Assembly (NCBI GenBank): GCA_020073165.1
Contig: JAIQFP010000021.1
Location: 21,847 to 85,846, forward strand
DNA: 64,000 nt
Source: Terriglobia bacterium
GTDB lineage: Bacteria; Acidobacteriota; Terriglobia; Terriglobales; Acidobacteriaceae
Direction of reading: 5' to 3'
Below the pieces are notes generated by a model. It was given only the letters and a program-made list of their open reading frames with translations. It ran no database searches and was not told the origin of the DNA. This document shows positions 7,525-17,735 of this stretch, in pieces. Position numbers and translations under genes: made by a program. Positions within the stretch are counted from its first letter, which is position 1. Every line of letters starts with the position of its first letter.

Positions 7525-10272
7525 TCACTTGGTGGATTCCGCGGTGCGCAACTCCCTGAGGGGTAGTACCTTCTTGCCCACGTTGTAACCTTCAAGCCGG
7601 ATGGCAGGCGACCAGCCTACCCGCGCGGGGATGCTGACTTTAGCGACGATTGTCCGCATCTCGTGAGGAAAGACGGTGACGTAGTTGTCGTCGTAGGTAA
7701 TCGGCAGAATTTCCTCACCATCCACGCCATTCGTGACTTCCGCGCGCAGGAAAAAGGCCACGCGACTTGAATCGTTGGTCAGTGCGATGGTTGCGGTCCC
7801 CTCACCATTGGCCCGGGAGAAGACGCCGGAGATTTTCAGCTCGGCCGGGGGCATGGTGTTCAAGGCAGACAGGTCAGCCCACTTCACCAGATTCGCCTTG
7901 AACTGCTCGTCATTTTTCGGTTCGCCCAGATCGTCATTGGTGGTGGATTCCCAGTACACGTTGTCCGCCAGGAGCTTATTGTTTGTGTCTCGCAGTTCAC
8001 AGCGCACCAGATAGACCGGACTCACATCCGCGACTCGGCCGACCGTCATCGCCTCAGCCGAAGTGCTCGGTCCAATGCTGAAATCCTTCACTTCGTTGAA
8101 ATACTTCCGGCTTCCGTCGAGGCTGTAAAACGCCACCGACAGTCTCAGGTGGTTGAGGGACTCGAAGGTCTGGTTGGTGACATAGACCTTGGCCGCGCTC
8201 CGGTCGCCGGTGGCGTGGTAGTCCCACACCACGCCAAGCGGACGTAGAGCTTTTTTTGCGCCGAAGTATCCTCCACCCTGCTTGAAGTAGTAGTCGAAGA
8301 GATGTCCGAAGAGCGACGGCCACGGATTGTTCATCATCCAGTGCACCGTCATTTTGCGATTGTTCCAGTGGGTCGCATAAGTCTCGTACTGGGCGCGGAC
8401 GTCCTCGTAGTGGGCGAGTTGCGCCTTTCTGGAGAATTCCTCTGCGCTGCTGGACGGCCCGTAGCGCTTGTCCAACACCCTCTGGATGTTTTCCAGCGTG
8501 CTGTTCCCCTCGTTGGCGCCCGCGTGAAAATACCAGGATTCGTTGATGGGCCATAGCTTGTCTGGCGGGATGAATTTCTTCAGGCTTTCGAGCGGTGGAA
8601 TGGTCTCGTTGTCGCCTTCCTCGGCGGACGAGCCTCGCGCCGGGCCGTATTTGTCACTGAACCAGTAGTACGGCGGCCGCCAGACGTATGGTCCCACCAT
8701 GTGAATGCCGCTCCAGGAGCGGTTGTAGTTGGAGACGGTATCCACGGCAGCGTTCTGCCAGTGCAGTTCCTGGAGAATCTGGTGGTAGTCGTAAAGCACA
8801 GGATCGGGCGGAAGTCCGTCGCTGCCATTGGCCCAGATCACGACCGAGGGATGGGAGCGAAGCTCGCGAATGCGGGCACGCAAGCTGGCGCGGGCGACCC
8901 ATTGATCCTCGGCGCTCCAAAGCTCCCAATGCTCCCATTGCGCGCAACACATCCAACCCAGCATCACGGGTACGCCTTCGCGGTCGGCGCGCTCGATCAT
9001 GCTATCGTCGGCGATCTTTAGTTCCCAGCGGATCAGATTCAGACCGAGGTCCTTGACGTAGCGCATCGTCGCCGCGTCACGTTCCGGATCGTTCTTGAAC
9101 AGCAGATCCGGACTGTACACGCCGCCGCGGATCAGATAGTCCCTTCCGTTGATCTGCAAGTAGAAGTTTCCGCCTCCGCCGATGTCAGGAAAGCTGCTGT
9201 CGGAATCGCGGCGCTGCGTGATTTGGCGGATACCGAAATCAATGGCCTGGAAGTCGGACAGCTTGTCGTTCGATTCGAAGCGCAGTTCGAGGTGATACAA
9301 ATTTGGCTCGCCCCAGCGATAGGGCCACCACAGGTCAGGATTCGTGACGGAGAGCTGAGGATAATCCGCAGGCGTGAAGGTGACCTCCTGAGTCTGGTTG
9401 CGGACCAGGGACACACTCCGTTCGAACTTGACGCTCGGCTTGCCGGCCCGGGAAATTTCACCGTACAGCATCCCCGAGACCGGCGTCGATGTGCTGTTGC
9501 TCAGGTCGCAATACACCGTGAGAAATGCCGGGGTGGTCGCGGGCAGCGGAAGCGCGGTCGCAACGTAAGCATTCCGAATCGTAACCGCCCCAGTGCTGCT
9601 CAGGTACACCCGTTTCCAGATTCCCGCATTACGGTCGGGCACGAACGGAATATCCAGATGCTTTTCTGCATCGTGGTATCCGATGTATTTCCAATTGATC
9701 CAGTCGAGCCAGCTATCGCCCAGTTCGATGCCTTCCGTCAAACCCTGCTCGGGGGTGACTCTCACCGCCAGCACATTGGAGCCTCCGGCAACCACAAACG
9801 CGGTGACGTCGAGCTCGAACTCGTTGTACATACCGACGGCTTGCCAGCGGCTGGCCACTCTGTGCCCGTTGAGCCAAATGTCGGCCCGGTAGTTGATCCC
9901 CTTGAAGATAAGCGAATACACCTCTCGTCCGGCGGGAGCAGCAAACGTGGTGCGATACCACCAGTCCTGCTTCCAGAGTTCTCCCGGAGTGACGAGGTTC
10001 ATGCCGTAATAAAGGTCCTTGTAAACGCCGTTGTCTTCCAGGATCTGTAGCACGGTGGCCGGCATGTGCTGGACGGGGTACCATCCCGACGCGTCGTAGC
10101 CCGCCTGGGAAACCAGGGCATCATCGCCCTGAACATTCCTTACCGAAGTCATCCGCCATCCGGATTGCAGTTCGGTGAGGTTGGGAGATTCTGGAGAGGC
10201 GAAGCCTTGCGACAGCAGAGCCCCTAGAAGGAGAAACACCACGGCACATCCGAAAGCCAGGTTCCGCTTCAT
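7525..10272 (-). CDS. GH2 exo-beta-D-glucosaminidase-like glycosidase, exported
   Basis: 915 residues with a signal peptide (LAFGCAVVFLLLGALLSQGF). The GH2 order is visible: a sugar-binding jelly roll (WYRTTFAAPAGREVYSLIF, GINYRADIWLNG), an Ig-like domain, and a TIM barrel starting near GVYSPDLLF, with LGLNLIRWELKIADD, SHPSVVIWANGSDGLPPDP and INESWYFHAG. The GSD segment fits the acid/base Asp of CsxA-type exo-beta-glucosaminidases better than the NE pair of beta-galactosidases. It probably removes terminal glucosamine or mannose-type residues in the periplasm. It lies 31 bp downstream of the TonB receptor in the same orientation, so uptake and cleavage are likely co-expressed. Confidence 0.8.
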   Translation of the reverse strand: MKRNLAFGCAVVFLLLGALLSQGFASPESPNLTELQSGWRMTSVRNVQGDDALVSQAGYDASGWYPVQHMPATVLQILEDNGVYKDLYYGMNLVTPGELWKQDWWYRTTFAAPAGREVYSLIFKGINYRADIWLNGHRVASRWQAVGMYNEFELDVTAFVVAGGSNVLAVRVTPEQGLTEGIELGDSWLDWINWKYIGYHDAEKHLDIPFVPDRNAGIWKRVYLSSTGAVTIRNAYVATALPLPATTPAFLTVYCDLSNSTSTPVSGMLYGEISRAGKPSVKFERSVSLVRNQTQEVTFTPADYPQLSVTNPDLWWPYRWGEPNLYHLELRFESNDKLSDFQAIDFGIRQITQRRDSDSSFPDIGGGGNFYLQINGRDYLIRGGVYSPDLLFKNDPERDAATMRYVKDLGLNLIRWELKIADDSMIERADREGVPVMLGWMCCAQWEHWELWSAEDQWVARASLRARIRELRSHPSVVIWANGSDGLPPDPVLYDYHQILQELHWQNAAVDTVSNYNRSWSGIHMVGPYVWRPPYYWFSDKYGPARGSSAEEGDNETIPPLESLKKFIPPDKLWPINESWYFHAGANEGNSTLENIQRVLDKRYGPSSSAEEFSRKAQLAHYEDVRAQYETYATHWNNRKMTVHWMMNNPWPSLFGHLFDYYFKQGGGYFGAKKALRPLGVVWDYHATGDRSAAKVYVTNQTFESLNHLRLSVAFYSLDGSRKYFNEVKDFSIGPSTSAEAMTVGRVADVSPVYLVRCELRDTNNKLLADNVYWESTTNDDLGEPKNDEQFKANLVKWADLSALNTMPPAELKISGVFSRANGEGTATIALTNDSSRVAFFLRAEVTNGVDGEEILPITYDDNYVTVFPHEMRTIVAKVSIPARVGWSPAIRLEGYNVGKKVLPLRELRTAESTK

Positions 10273-10303
10273 GGTCGCAGACCGCCGTCCTTTGTCTCTG
10301 TCT

Positions 10304-13300
10304 CTAGAACGAAAGCTTCAACGCGAACTGGATCTGGCGCGGGTCGCGGGCCGCAGTCAGGAACCCGAATTCCGGAGTATTGAACGTGGTGGTGTTGATC
10401 GAGTTCTGAGGCCCCGACTTGGCAAACTGCAGGTTGGGGTGATTCCACACATTGAAGAACTCTGCCCGGAACTCGAGCTTGGTGCGCTCGGTGATGCTGA
10501 AGTTCTTGAACAGCGACATATCCCAAATCTGGTACCCGGGACCCGGAACCGTGTTACGGCCGACGTTGCCGAACGAGCCGAAACCCGGATCGGTGAAGGC
10601 GCAGGGGTTGACCCATGACGTGATGGTGTGAGTGCGATCCGCCGCCAGCCCGCCCTGAGAGATTGTCAACTGGCAGTTGGGGTCGGGATTTGCAGCAATC
10701 GGGCCAGCCTTGAAAGGATCGGCAACCAGGTCTGGACGTGACTGGCCGTCGGAGTTCGAGAAGCTGTTGTCATCGAGAATCGTGAACCAGTTTCCGGTGG
10801 AGAAGCTGGTAATACCGCCAACTTGCCAGCCACCGATGATCTGGTTGAGCGCCCCGCTGGCGTTCCGGGCAAACGCCTTGCCTCGTCCAATCGGCAGCTC
10901 ATACAAGTAGCTCAGCACCAGCCGATGCCGGATATCGAAATCGGCGTTGCCGTACTCCCGGTTCGGTGTCTGATAAAAGCGGAAGTCGCCACCGTTCTGG
11001 GCGCCGAGGTCGGCATTGGACGCGATATCGAGGGCGTGGGCCCAGGTGTACGCCACCAGAAAAGAAAGCCCATGGGAGAAGCGTTTCTCGGCTCGCAGTT
11101 GCAGGGAGTTGTAGTTGGACTGGCCGGCTGATCGGAACCAGCCAATGAAGCCGTCAATCGGGGGGAAGGGCCGCCGGGTGTCCTCTGGGGGAGGGTTGGG
11201 ACTGGGATCGGGCAGGGCCTGGTTGCCGTTGAGATAGATGTACTGCTTGAGGCCTCGCGAGCCGGCATAGGTGGCCTCGAAAACAGTGTTGCCCGGCAAT
11301 TCGTATTGCGTCGAGAGGTGCCACTGCTGCGTATAGGGCGTGACCAGGTGCGGATCAATCGAGAACAGCAGCGGAGTATTTGGATCCACCAAGGCATTCG
11401 CCGGAAAACCAGACGCGAGCGTGGGGATGCCGGCGCTGGCCAGGCTGCAATCCTGAACCGCGCTCGCCGCAGACTGTCCGCAAGGATTGTTGAAATTCTG
11501 GATGGCGAAGAACGGCGGGTTAAACCCCATGCTAGGATTGGAATAGGGGCCAGCCTCGCTGCCTCCGTAGAAGATGCCATAACCGGCGCGGACCACCAGC
11601 TTATTGGTGGCCTGGTACGCCAGTCCGATGCGGGGCGCAAAATTGTTCCGGTCGGGCGAGATCAGGCCCCGGCTGCCAATGGCCTGCAGCGGGATGATGT
11701 CGGCCAGGGCCGGATTCAAGGTCACATTCAACCCTTTGGGAACAATCAAACTGTCGGTCGCCAGATCGAAGGTCCCCTGCTGATTGTTCTTCTCCTTCAC
11801 TGTAGTGAACAGTTCGTACCGCAAGCCAAGATTCAGTGTGAGCTTGGGAGTGATCCTCCAGTCATCTTGCGCATAGAACGCATACACCGGCCGGCGGTAA
11901 TCAATATTGTGATAGTTATTGATGCTCCCGCCGTCGCTGAGTCCGATCAGAAAAGACGCCAAGCCTGAGCCGCCGGTGCCTGGATTACCTGGATTGTCGG
12001 TAAATTGCGGTCCGAAATCCAAAGTGCCGCGTGAAGCGGCTGGCTGGAAGATGGTGAATTGCTCGAAGCGCACCTCGGTACCGAACTTCAACGAGTGATT
12101 GCCGCGCACCCAGGTCAGGTTGTCGAGGAAGCTGTAAGTGTTCTGAATTTCGAGGGACGGAAGGAAGGTTGGACTGCCAATTTGTGAGACATCGCTAAAC
12201 GTGAGCTGGGGCAAGCCGCCGTTGTCGGGCAGGTTGGGAATGCCGGGAAATCCGCCGGTAAAATTCAGCAGTTGCTCGCTGCTCTTGTCGAAGTTGATCT
12301 GCTGCCGTTGCGAGTGGATGCGGTTGTATCCCACGCGGAATTCGTTGATCAGTTGCGGCCGGAATAAGTGCGTCCAGCTGGTGGCAAAGCTCCGATAGGC
12401 ATTGTCTTCAACGCCACCGAAAAATCCGCCACCATCGCCTCCGGTGGTGTCGAATGGACCGGGAATCACGCTGGGCTGGTTCTCGAAACTAAAACGAAAG
12501 AAGGCAAAGTCTTTCTCGGTGAACTTCTGGTCTACGCGGACGTCGAAGTTGTTGCGGTTCTCGGTCCGCACCGGGTTGGACAGATAGTTGAAACCGTTGC
12601 CGTTGACGTTGGCCCGCGGGTAGAGCTTCAGGATGGCCGCCGCCAGCGGATCGAACTCCCCAATCTGGTTCTCCGCGAACGGCACCCCGCACAAGCCGGT
12701 CGGATTTCCTCTCTGCTCAAATGCACCGTTCAGGTTGGCAGTTTGCCGGGTATCGAAGATTTCACCCGCGAAGGTCGGATTTCCACCGCAGTCCAGGGTT
12801 GGAAAGGTGACGTCCGGCTGGTTGGGGTCAGGCGCAAAGGTGACCGGCGAGGTTGTGTCCAGCTGGGCCAGGAAGCTCCCGTTTATCTGGTCATCAGTGG
12901 GGACGGTTGACGCCAGCGTCTGCGCTTGCCGGATGCGCAGCCCCTCGTAATCCACGAAGAAGAACATCTTGTTCTTCACCAGCGGCCCCCCAAAGGTGGC
13001 GCCAAACTGGTTCTGCTTGTAAGGAGCGATGGGACGGTCGGCAAGGTCGAAGAAATTCTTGCCGTCGAGCTTTTCGTTGCGCAGGAACTCGTACACGCTG
13101 CCGTGCCACTGGTTGGTACCGGACTTGATGGTGGCGTTAATGATCGCCCCATTGCCACGCCCGAACTCGGCGCTATAGGCGTTGGTCTGGACCTTGAATT
13201 CCTCCAGCGCCTCCACCGAAGGCTGGATCACGTAGTTGGTTTCATTCAACAGATCGGGGAGATTGGAGTTATTGTCCACGCCATCGAGCAGGAAGTTGTT

Positions 13301-13873
13301 CTGCAGGGAGCGCGCTCCGCTGGCGGAAAACCCAAAGCCTCCTTCATCGCGTGCGCCCGGTTCACTCGGAGCGGTGCCGGCGGTCAGCAGCGCCAATTGG
13401 GCGAAGTTGCGTCCGTTCAGCGGCAGGTTGGCCACCCGCTTGCTATCCACCACCTGGCCTAGTTCGGAGGTCTCCGTCTCCAGTAACGGAGTGGCCCCCG
13501 TCACTTCGACGGCCTCTGTGATCGCCCCCACTTCCAAAGTGACATTCACGGGGATGCGCTGTTGCACGTCGAGGCTCACCGGAACGGACACGGCTTTCTT
13601 GAAACCCGGATGCTCTACGGTAACGGTGTAACGCCCCACACGCAGATTACTGGCGACGTAGTCGCCGGACTGGTTGGTCGTGGTGTCGAAGGTGATGCCC
13701 CGTTCGACATCTGTGACCGTGACCTTGGCGCCTGCCACCACCGCGCCAGTCTGATCTTTTACCGTACCCACAATGCTGCCGGTGTCTTTTTGCGCCCAGG
13801 CGGGGGCGGCAAACACGATGCAAACAACGACAAGGATGAAAGCAGACAGGCGGGAACTGGCCAAGCTCGGCAT
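10304..13873 (-). CDS. Oar-like TonB-dependent receptor with carboxypeptidase-regulatory domain
   Basis: 1,189 residues with a signal peptide ending AAPAWAQ. A CarboxypepD_reg-like domain follows (SIVGTVKDQTGAVVAGAKV, residues about 34-110), then the plug (NLPLNGRNFAQLALLTAG, FLLDGVDNN) and a long beta-barrel ending in Phe (IQFALKLSF). This is the acidobacterial Oar/SusC-like class used for uptake of oligosaccharides across the outer membrane. It heads a minus-strand operon with the GH2 enzyme. The promoter region is shared with the divergent amidohydrolase at 14268 and contains a DeoR-type site. Confidence 0.9.
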   Translation of the reverse strand: MPSLASSRLSAFILVVVCIVFAAPAWAQKDTGSIVGTVKDQTGAVVAGAKVTVTDVERGITFDTTTNQSGDYVASNLRVGRYTVTVEHPGFKKAVSVPVSLDVQQRIPVNVTLEVGAITEAVEVTGATPLLETETSELGQVVDSKRVANLPLNGRNFAQLALLTAGTAPSEPGARDEGGFGFSASGARSLQNNFLLDGVDNNSNLPDLLNETNYVIQPSVEALEEFKVQTNAYSAEFGRGNGAIINATIKSGTNQWHGSVYEFLRNEKLDGKNFFDLADRPIAPYKQNQFGATFGGPLVKNKMFFFVDYEGLRIRQAQTLASTVPTDDQINGSFLAQLDTTSPVTFAPDPNQPDVTFPTLDCGGNPTFAGEIFDTRQTANLNGAFEQRGNPTGLCGVPFAENQIGEFDPLAAAILKLYPRANVNGNGFNYLSNPVRTENRNNFDVRVDQKFTEKDFAFFRFSFENQPSVIPGPFDTTGGDGGGFFGGVEDNAYRSFATSWTHLFRPQLINEFRVGYNRIHSQRQQINFDKSSEQLLNFTGGFPGIPNLPDNGGLPQLTFSDVSQIGSPTFLPSLEIQNTYSFLDNLTWVRGNHSLKFGTEVRFEQFTIFQPAASRGTLDFGPQFTDNPGNPGTGGSGLASFLIGLSDGGSINNYHNIDYRRPVYAFYAQDDWRITPKLTLNLGLRYELFTTVKEKNNQQGTFDLATDSLIVPKGLNVTLNPALADIIPLQAIGSRGLISPDRNNFAPRIGLAYQATNKLVVRAGYGIFYGGSEAGPYSNPSMGFNPPFFAIQNFNNPCGQSAASAVQDCSLASAGIPTLASGFPANALVDPNTPLLFSIDPHLVTPYTQQWHLSTQYELPGNTVFEATYAGSRGLKQYIYLNGNQALPDPSPNPPPEDTRRPFPPIDGFIGWFRSAGQSNYNSLQLRAEKRFSHGLSFLVAYTWAHALDIASNADLGAQNGGDFRFYQTPNREYGNADFDIRHRLVLSYLYELPIGRGKAFARNASGALNQIIGGWQVGGITSFSTGNWFTILDDNSFSNSDGQSRPDLVADPFKAGPIAANPDPNCQLTISQGGLAADRTHTITSWVNPCAFTDPGFGSFGNVGRNTVPGPGYQIWDMSLFKNFSITERTKLEFRAEFFNVWNHPNLQFAKSGPQNSINTTTFNTPEFGFLTAARDPRQIQFALKLSF

Positions 13874-14267
13874 GGCGGCCTCCTCGGACTAAGCTCCCAC
13901 CGGGCCCAGGGGGCGGACGTCACTGCCGGCCGGAGCCGCACGCGACTATGCTTTCTGCGTGCGCATACGTGGTTTTGTTGTATAGTTACGAACACTTACT
14001 TTTACTTTCGTTCTGCGGGCCTTGTCAAGACAAAAGTGGCCCCGGTTCTGAGTGCGAGGCAGGCGGGAAGAGCGGGAGTAATTTGCCCGGGGCGACGGAA
14101 TGGGTCAGATGTGCATGTCAGGTTGAGTGATCGCTGGCCGCTACCGAGCGGTCAATCCACTGGAACCGAATGAGGCGAAGCAGATTCCCTTGCGGCAAGC
14201 CGTAATGAATAGAAACAATTCGAAACTATTCACTGCGCCCCTCCTAACCGAGGTACCGAGGTCTGTC
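13874..14267. other. Divergent intergenic region between TonB receptor and amidohydrolase
   Basis: 394 bp without a convincing gene. It must hold promoters for both directions. The only pattern I can support is the A/T-rich site at 13993-14014. A short in-frame extension upstream of 14268 exists but has no good ribosome binding site. Confidence 0.5.
13993..14014 (-). promoter_or_regulatory. Putative DeoR-family operator
   Basis: The minus strand reads AACGAAAGTAAAAGTAAG, which resembles AACGAAAGAAAACGATA in front of the DeoR gene (21929-21960). Tandem A/G-rich repeats of this kind are typical of AgaR-like DeoR operators. It probably lets the regulator control the TonB/GH2 operon and perhaps the divergent genes. 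Confidence 0.4.
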
Positions 14268-15452
14268 ATGTCCAGATACGCACTGACTTTCGCCCTCCTG
14301 GTCACGGCCATGATGGCAGCGGGTCAGAACAACGGTTCGACTCCCGCTACACCCCCAGGCCAGATCGGCTACAAGCCGGCCCCGGACGCCGATCAGAAAA
14401 AGACGCTCCTGCTGAAGGACTTTCATCCCACCTCCATGCTGCACGTGCCCGCGCACACCGTCGACCGGGCCAGGTTCTACGTGATCGATGTGCACAACCA
14501 CGTCAACGACGCCCAAGGCATCGATGAGCCCATTCCGCCCCAGCGCGTCCTTGAGATCATGGACAAGACCAACGTCAAGACCGTGGTGATCCTCACCAGC
14601 ATGTGGGGAGAGAAACTGCAGAAGGTGATCGACACCATGGTCAAGCCGTATCCGGGGCGCTTCATGGTGTTCGCCCAGCTTGATTTTTCCAAGATCGATG
14701 ATCCAAACTTCGGCCAGGAAATGGTCGCCCAGCTTGATGATGCCGTGGCGCGCGGCGCCCGCGGCCTGAAACAATTGAAAGACCTTGGCCTAGGCGTGCG
14801 GGACAAAACTGGCAAGCTGATCGCCGTGGACGATCCGCGGCTCGATCCGATCTGGCAGGAATGCGGCCGCTTGGGCATCCCGGTTTCCATTCATACCGGC
14901 GATCCCGAAGCCTTCTTTCATCCCACCGATGCTGCCAACGAGCGCTACGAGGAGTTGATGGAGAATCCCAGTTGGAGCTTCTACGGGCCGCAGTTCCCCT
15001 CCCTGGAACAACTGCTGGAGGCACGGAACCGGGTCTTTGCCCGGCATCCCAACACCACTTTCATCTCTCTGCACATGGGTTGGCCGGAAAAGCTGGACTG
15101 GGTGGCGCAGATGCTCGACCAGTATCCCAACGTGATGGTGGAGTTCGGGGCCCGGGAGGCCGAGTTGGGGCGGCAACCGCGGCAGACGCGGGAATTTTTC
15201 CTGAAGCACCAGGACCGAATCATGTTCGGTACCGATAACGGAATGGATGAGGAGATGTATCGCAATCTTTTTCGTTGGCTGGAGACCGCGGACGAGTATT
15301 TTGATTACTGGGGCTATCCTGCCCAGGGGCGTTGGGAGATTTACGGGCTCGATTTGCCCGACCCGGTGCTGGAAAAGATCTATCACCTGAACGCCGAGCG
15401 CGTGTTCCGCCAGTTTAAGGGCGCGACGCGAGCGGAAAAGGGGGCACAATGA
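14268..15452 (+). CDS. Exported amidohydrolase (amidohydrolase_2 TIM barrel)
   Basis: The ATG at 14268 follows a GAGG box and gives a signal peptide (ALTFALLVTAMMAAGQ), about 394 residues. The metal-dependent barrel signature is visible: VIDVHNHVND (HxH-like), VSIHTGDPEAFFH, HMGWPEKLDW and MFGTDNGMDEEMY (catalytic Asp). These fit the ACMSD/amidohydrolase_2 group, whose members hydrolyse or decarboxylate ring and lactone compounds. Its stop overlaps the start of the alpha-galactosidase-like gene (ATGA), so translation is coupled. In this locus a sugar-lactone or related hydrolase is likely, but the substrate is unproven. Confidence 0.82.
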   Translation: MSRYALTFALLVTAMMAAGQNNGSTPATPPGQIGYKPAPDADQKKTLLLKDFHPTSMLHVPAHTVDRARFYVIDVHNHVNDAQGIDEPIPPQRVLEIMDKTNVKTVVILTSMWGEKLQKVIDTMVKPYPGRFMVFAQLDFSKIDDPNFGQEMVAQLDDAVARGARGLKQLKDLGLGVRDKTGKLIAVDDPRLDPIWQECGRLGIPVSIHTGDPEAFFHPTDAANERYEELMENPSWSFYGPQFPSLEQLLEARNRVFARHPNTTFISLHMGWPEKLDWVAQMLDQYPNVMVEFGAREAELGRQPRQTREFFLKHQDRIMFGTDNGMDEEMYRNLFRWLETADEYFDYWGYPAQGRWEIYGLDLPDPVLEKIYHLNAERVFRQFKGATRAEKGAQ

Positions 15453-17683
15453 AAACACGTTCTCTTCCTTATTTCCTGATCGGCTCTGCTCTTCTGCTGG
15501 TAAGCGGGATCCTGCTGTTGAACACGGGTTGTACCAAGACCGCAACGAAGGAAGCAGAGCCGCCAACCAAGCCTTCGGTCACCAAGGCGGTGGTGAATGA
15601 TGGTGGGCCCTTGGTGCTCACTACCAGCACCGCGGAATTCCAGGTTCTGCCCTCCGGATACGTGCAGGGCTTTCTGCTGAAGGATGGCAAGAAGCTCACG
15701 CTCGATGAGACGCTCACGGGCCAGCCGGGTGGCAGCGATTACGTGATCGCGAACGGCAAGGAAGTTCAGTTCGTCCTCGACTTCGGGCAGGCCCAGGTTT
15801 TGGAGGCCGTCGGCAAGATGGGCGCGGGCAAGCGGGTCGAAATTCCCGCGCGTCCCCTGGGACCTTCCGGAACCACGCTCCAGCGAACGCTCACCGTCGA
15901 AGCTTACGACGACTTCCCCAACCTTCTTCTGACTTCTCTCGAGTACAAGAATGACGGCCCCGCCGAGGTCACGCTCGATCAGGCCGTGACCCAACGCCAT
16001 CGCTTCGATGCCGCCCTGGCTCAGCCCAAAGTCGCGCCCTACGACATGTGGTCGTTTCACGGCTCCAGCTATGATTGGGGCAAGGATGACGTCGAGAAGT
16101 TGACGCGAAACTTCTCCCAGCCGAACGCGATGGGAGAGATGGTGAAAGGCGGCTACGGCGGCGGAATTCCCGTCGTGGCTTTCTGGAACGCCTCGGTGGG
16201 CGAGGCCATTGGCCACGTTGAGACCCTGCCCTTAACCCTCTCGCTTCCGGTGAACGTCGACAAGGACGCAAGGGTCAATACCTCGATTGCGATTCCGGCC
16301 AACGCTACGCTGAAAGCGGGTGAGACCTACTCCACTCCGCGGAGCTTCCTGGCCGTGTATGCGGGCGATTTCTACGAACCCCTGCGCCTGTGGTCGAGCG
16401 TCCTGGCGAGGGAAGGATGGGATCTTCCCAAGCCCTCCAGCGAGGCCTACAACGTGAGCTGGTGCGGCTGGGGCTACGAATTCAATGTCACGCCGGCGCA
16501 GATGCTGGGCACCATCCCCAAGCTGAAGGAGTTCGGCATCAAATGGGCCACCTTGGACGACCGCTGGTTCGACACCTACGGGGACTGGAAGCCTCGTGCT
16601 GACACGTTCCCGGGCGACTCTATAAAGAAGATGGTGGACGACTTTCACAAGCAAGGTGAGCTGGTGCAATTGTGGTGGCTTCCCATCGGCGTAGAGGACG
16701 GCCAAGGCCGATGGGAGTCGCACAAATACATCGTCTCCAAGGTCGCACAGGAACATCCCGAATGGCTGATCCTCGATAAGAACGGCAAGCATGCTCGCAT
16801 GACGCGCGACCTTGCCGCGCTGTGCCCTGCCGTTCCTGAGGTGCAGGCCTACTACAAGCAGTTGACGGAGAAGTTTATCCGCGACTGGGGTTTTGACGGC
16901 TCCAAGCTCGACAATATCTACTCCGTGCCCATGTGCTACAACCCGGCACACCATCACAAGTCGCCGCAGGATTCGGTCAACGCCATGGCCGACGTGTACA
17001 AGACCATTTTTCAGACTACGCGCGCCATCAAGCCGGAGAGCGTTACCCAGGCCTGCCCGTGTGGAACGCCCCCGTCGCTCGCCTGGCTCCCTTACATCGA
17101 CCAGGCCGTGACCGCCGATCCGGTGGGCGCAGTGCAGGTGCGGCGCCGCATCAAGATGTACAAGGCGTTGTTGGGGCCGGAAGCCGCGGTGTACGGCGAC
17201 CACGTGGAACTGTCCGCCATGAGCCGCGTGGGTAAGGAGTGGACGGAACACGGCTCGGACTTCGCCTCGACCATCGGCACGGGAGGGGTGGTCGGAACCA
17301 AGTTCGTCTGGCCTGATCCCGGGGCGAAGTACAAGCCCGTGCTGCTCACCCAATCCAAGGAGGAGCACTGGAAGAAGTGGATCGGGATATACAACCAGAA
17401 GATGCTTTCCAAGGGGACGTTCCGCGACCTGTATGTGACCGGTTACGACGTTCCTGAGGGCTACGCCATCGAGAAGGATGGGAAGATGTATTACGCCTTT
17501 TTCGCGCCGACCGCAGCTGCGTGGAAGGGTGAAGTGGAATTGCGCGGGCTGCAGCCGGGGACGTATCACGTCATGGACTACGCCTATGGGCAGGACTTGG
17601 GCACGGTGGAAGCCACTGCCGACAAGGCCCCCAGGTTAGCGACTCAGTTCAAGGAGCACTTGTTGCTGGAGGTTTCGAAATAG
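15449..17683 (+). CDS. Alpha-galactosidase-like (GH36/clan GH-D) lipoprotein
   Basis: 744 residues with a lipobox-type leader (LLLVSGILLLNTGC), so probably membrane-anchored facing the periplasm. An N-terminal beta-supersandwich is followed by a clan GH-D barrel: WATLDDRWFDTYGDW, LVQLWWLPIGVEDG, then GFDGSKLDNIYSVPMCYNP, where the KLD Asp is the likely nucleophile, and DQAVTADPVGAVQVRRRIKM, which supplies a candidate acid/base Asp. A C-terminal beta domain ends the protein. Overlaps the amidohydrolase by 4 bp. Probably removes alpha-linked sugars from the same glycan. Exact specificity cannot be read. Confidence 0.8.
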   Translation: MKTRSLPYFLIGSALLLVSGILLLNTGCTKTATKEAEPPTKPSVTKAVVNDGGPLVLTTSTAEFQVLPSGYVQGFLLKDGKKLTLDETLTGQPGGSDYVIANGKEVQFVLDFGQAQVLEAVGKMGAGKRVEIPARPLGPSGTTLQRTLTVEAYDDFPNLLLTSLEYKNDGPAEVTLDQAVTQRHRFDAALAQPKVAPYDMWSFHGSSYDWGKDDVEKLTRNFSQPNAMGEMVKGGYGGGIPVVAFWNASVGEAIGHVETLPLTLSLPVNVDKDARVNTSIAIPANATLKAGETYSTPRSFLAVYAGDFYEPLRLWSSVLAREGWDLPKPSSEAYNVSWCGWGYEFNVTPAQMLGTIPKLKEFGIKWATLDDRWFDTYGDWKPRADTFPGDSIKKMVDDFHKQGELVQLWWLPIGVEDGQGRWESHKYIVSKVAQEHPEWLILDKNGKHARMTRDLAALCPAVPEVQAYYKQLTEKFIRDWGFDGSKLDNIYSVPMCYNPAHHHKSPQDSVNAMADVYKTIFQTTRAIKPESVTQACPCGTPPSLAWLPYIDQAVTADPVGAVQVRRRIKMYKALLGPEAAVYGDHVELSAMSRVGKEWTEHGSDFASTIGTGGVVGTKFVWPDPGAKYKPVLLTQSKEEHWKKWIGIYNQKMLSKGTFRDLYVTGYDVPEGYAIEKDGKMYYAFFAPTAAAWKGEVELRGLQPGTYHVMDYAYGQDLGTVEATADKAPRLATQFKEHLLLEVSK

Positions 17684-17735
17684 AGCAACTCGTCTCAAGA
17701 ATCGCCGGATTTTCACTCCGGGGGGAGCGAGGAAT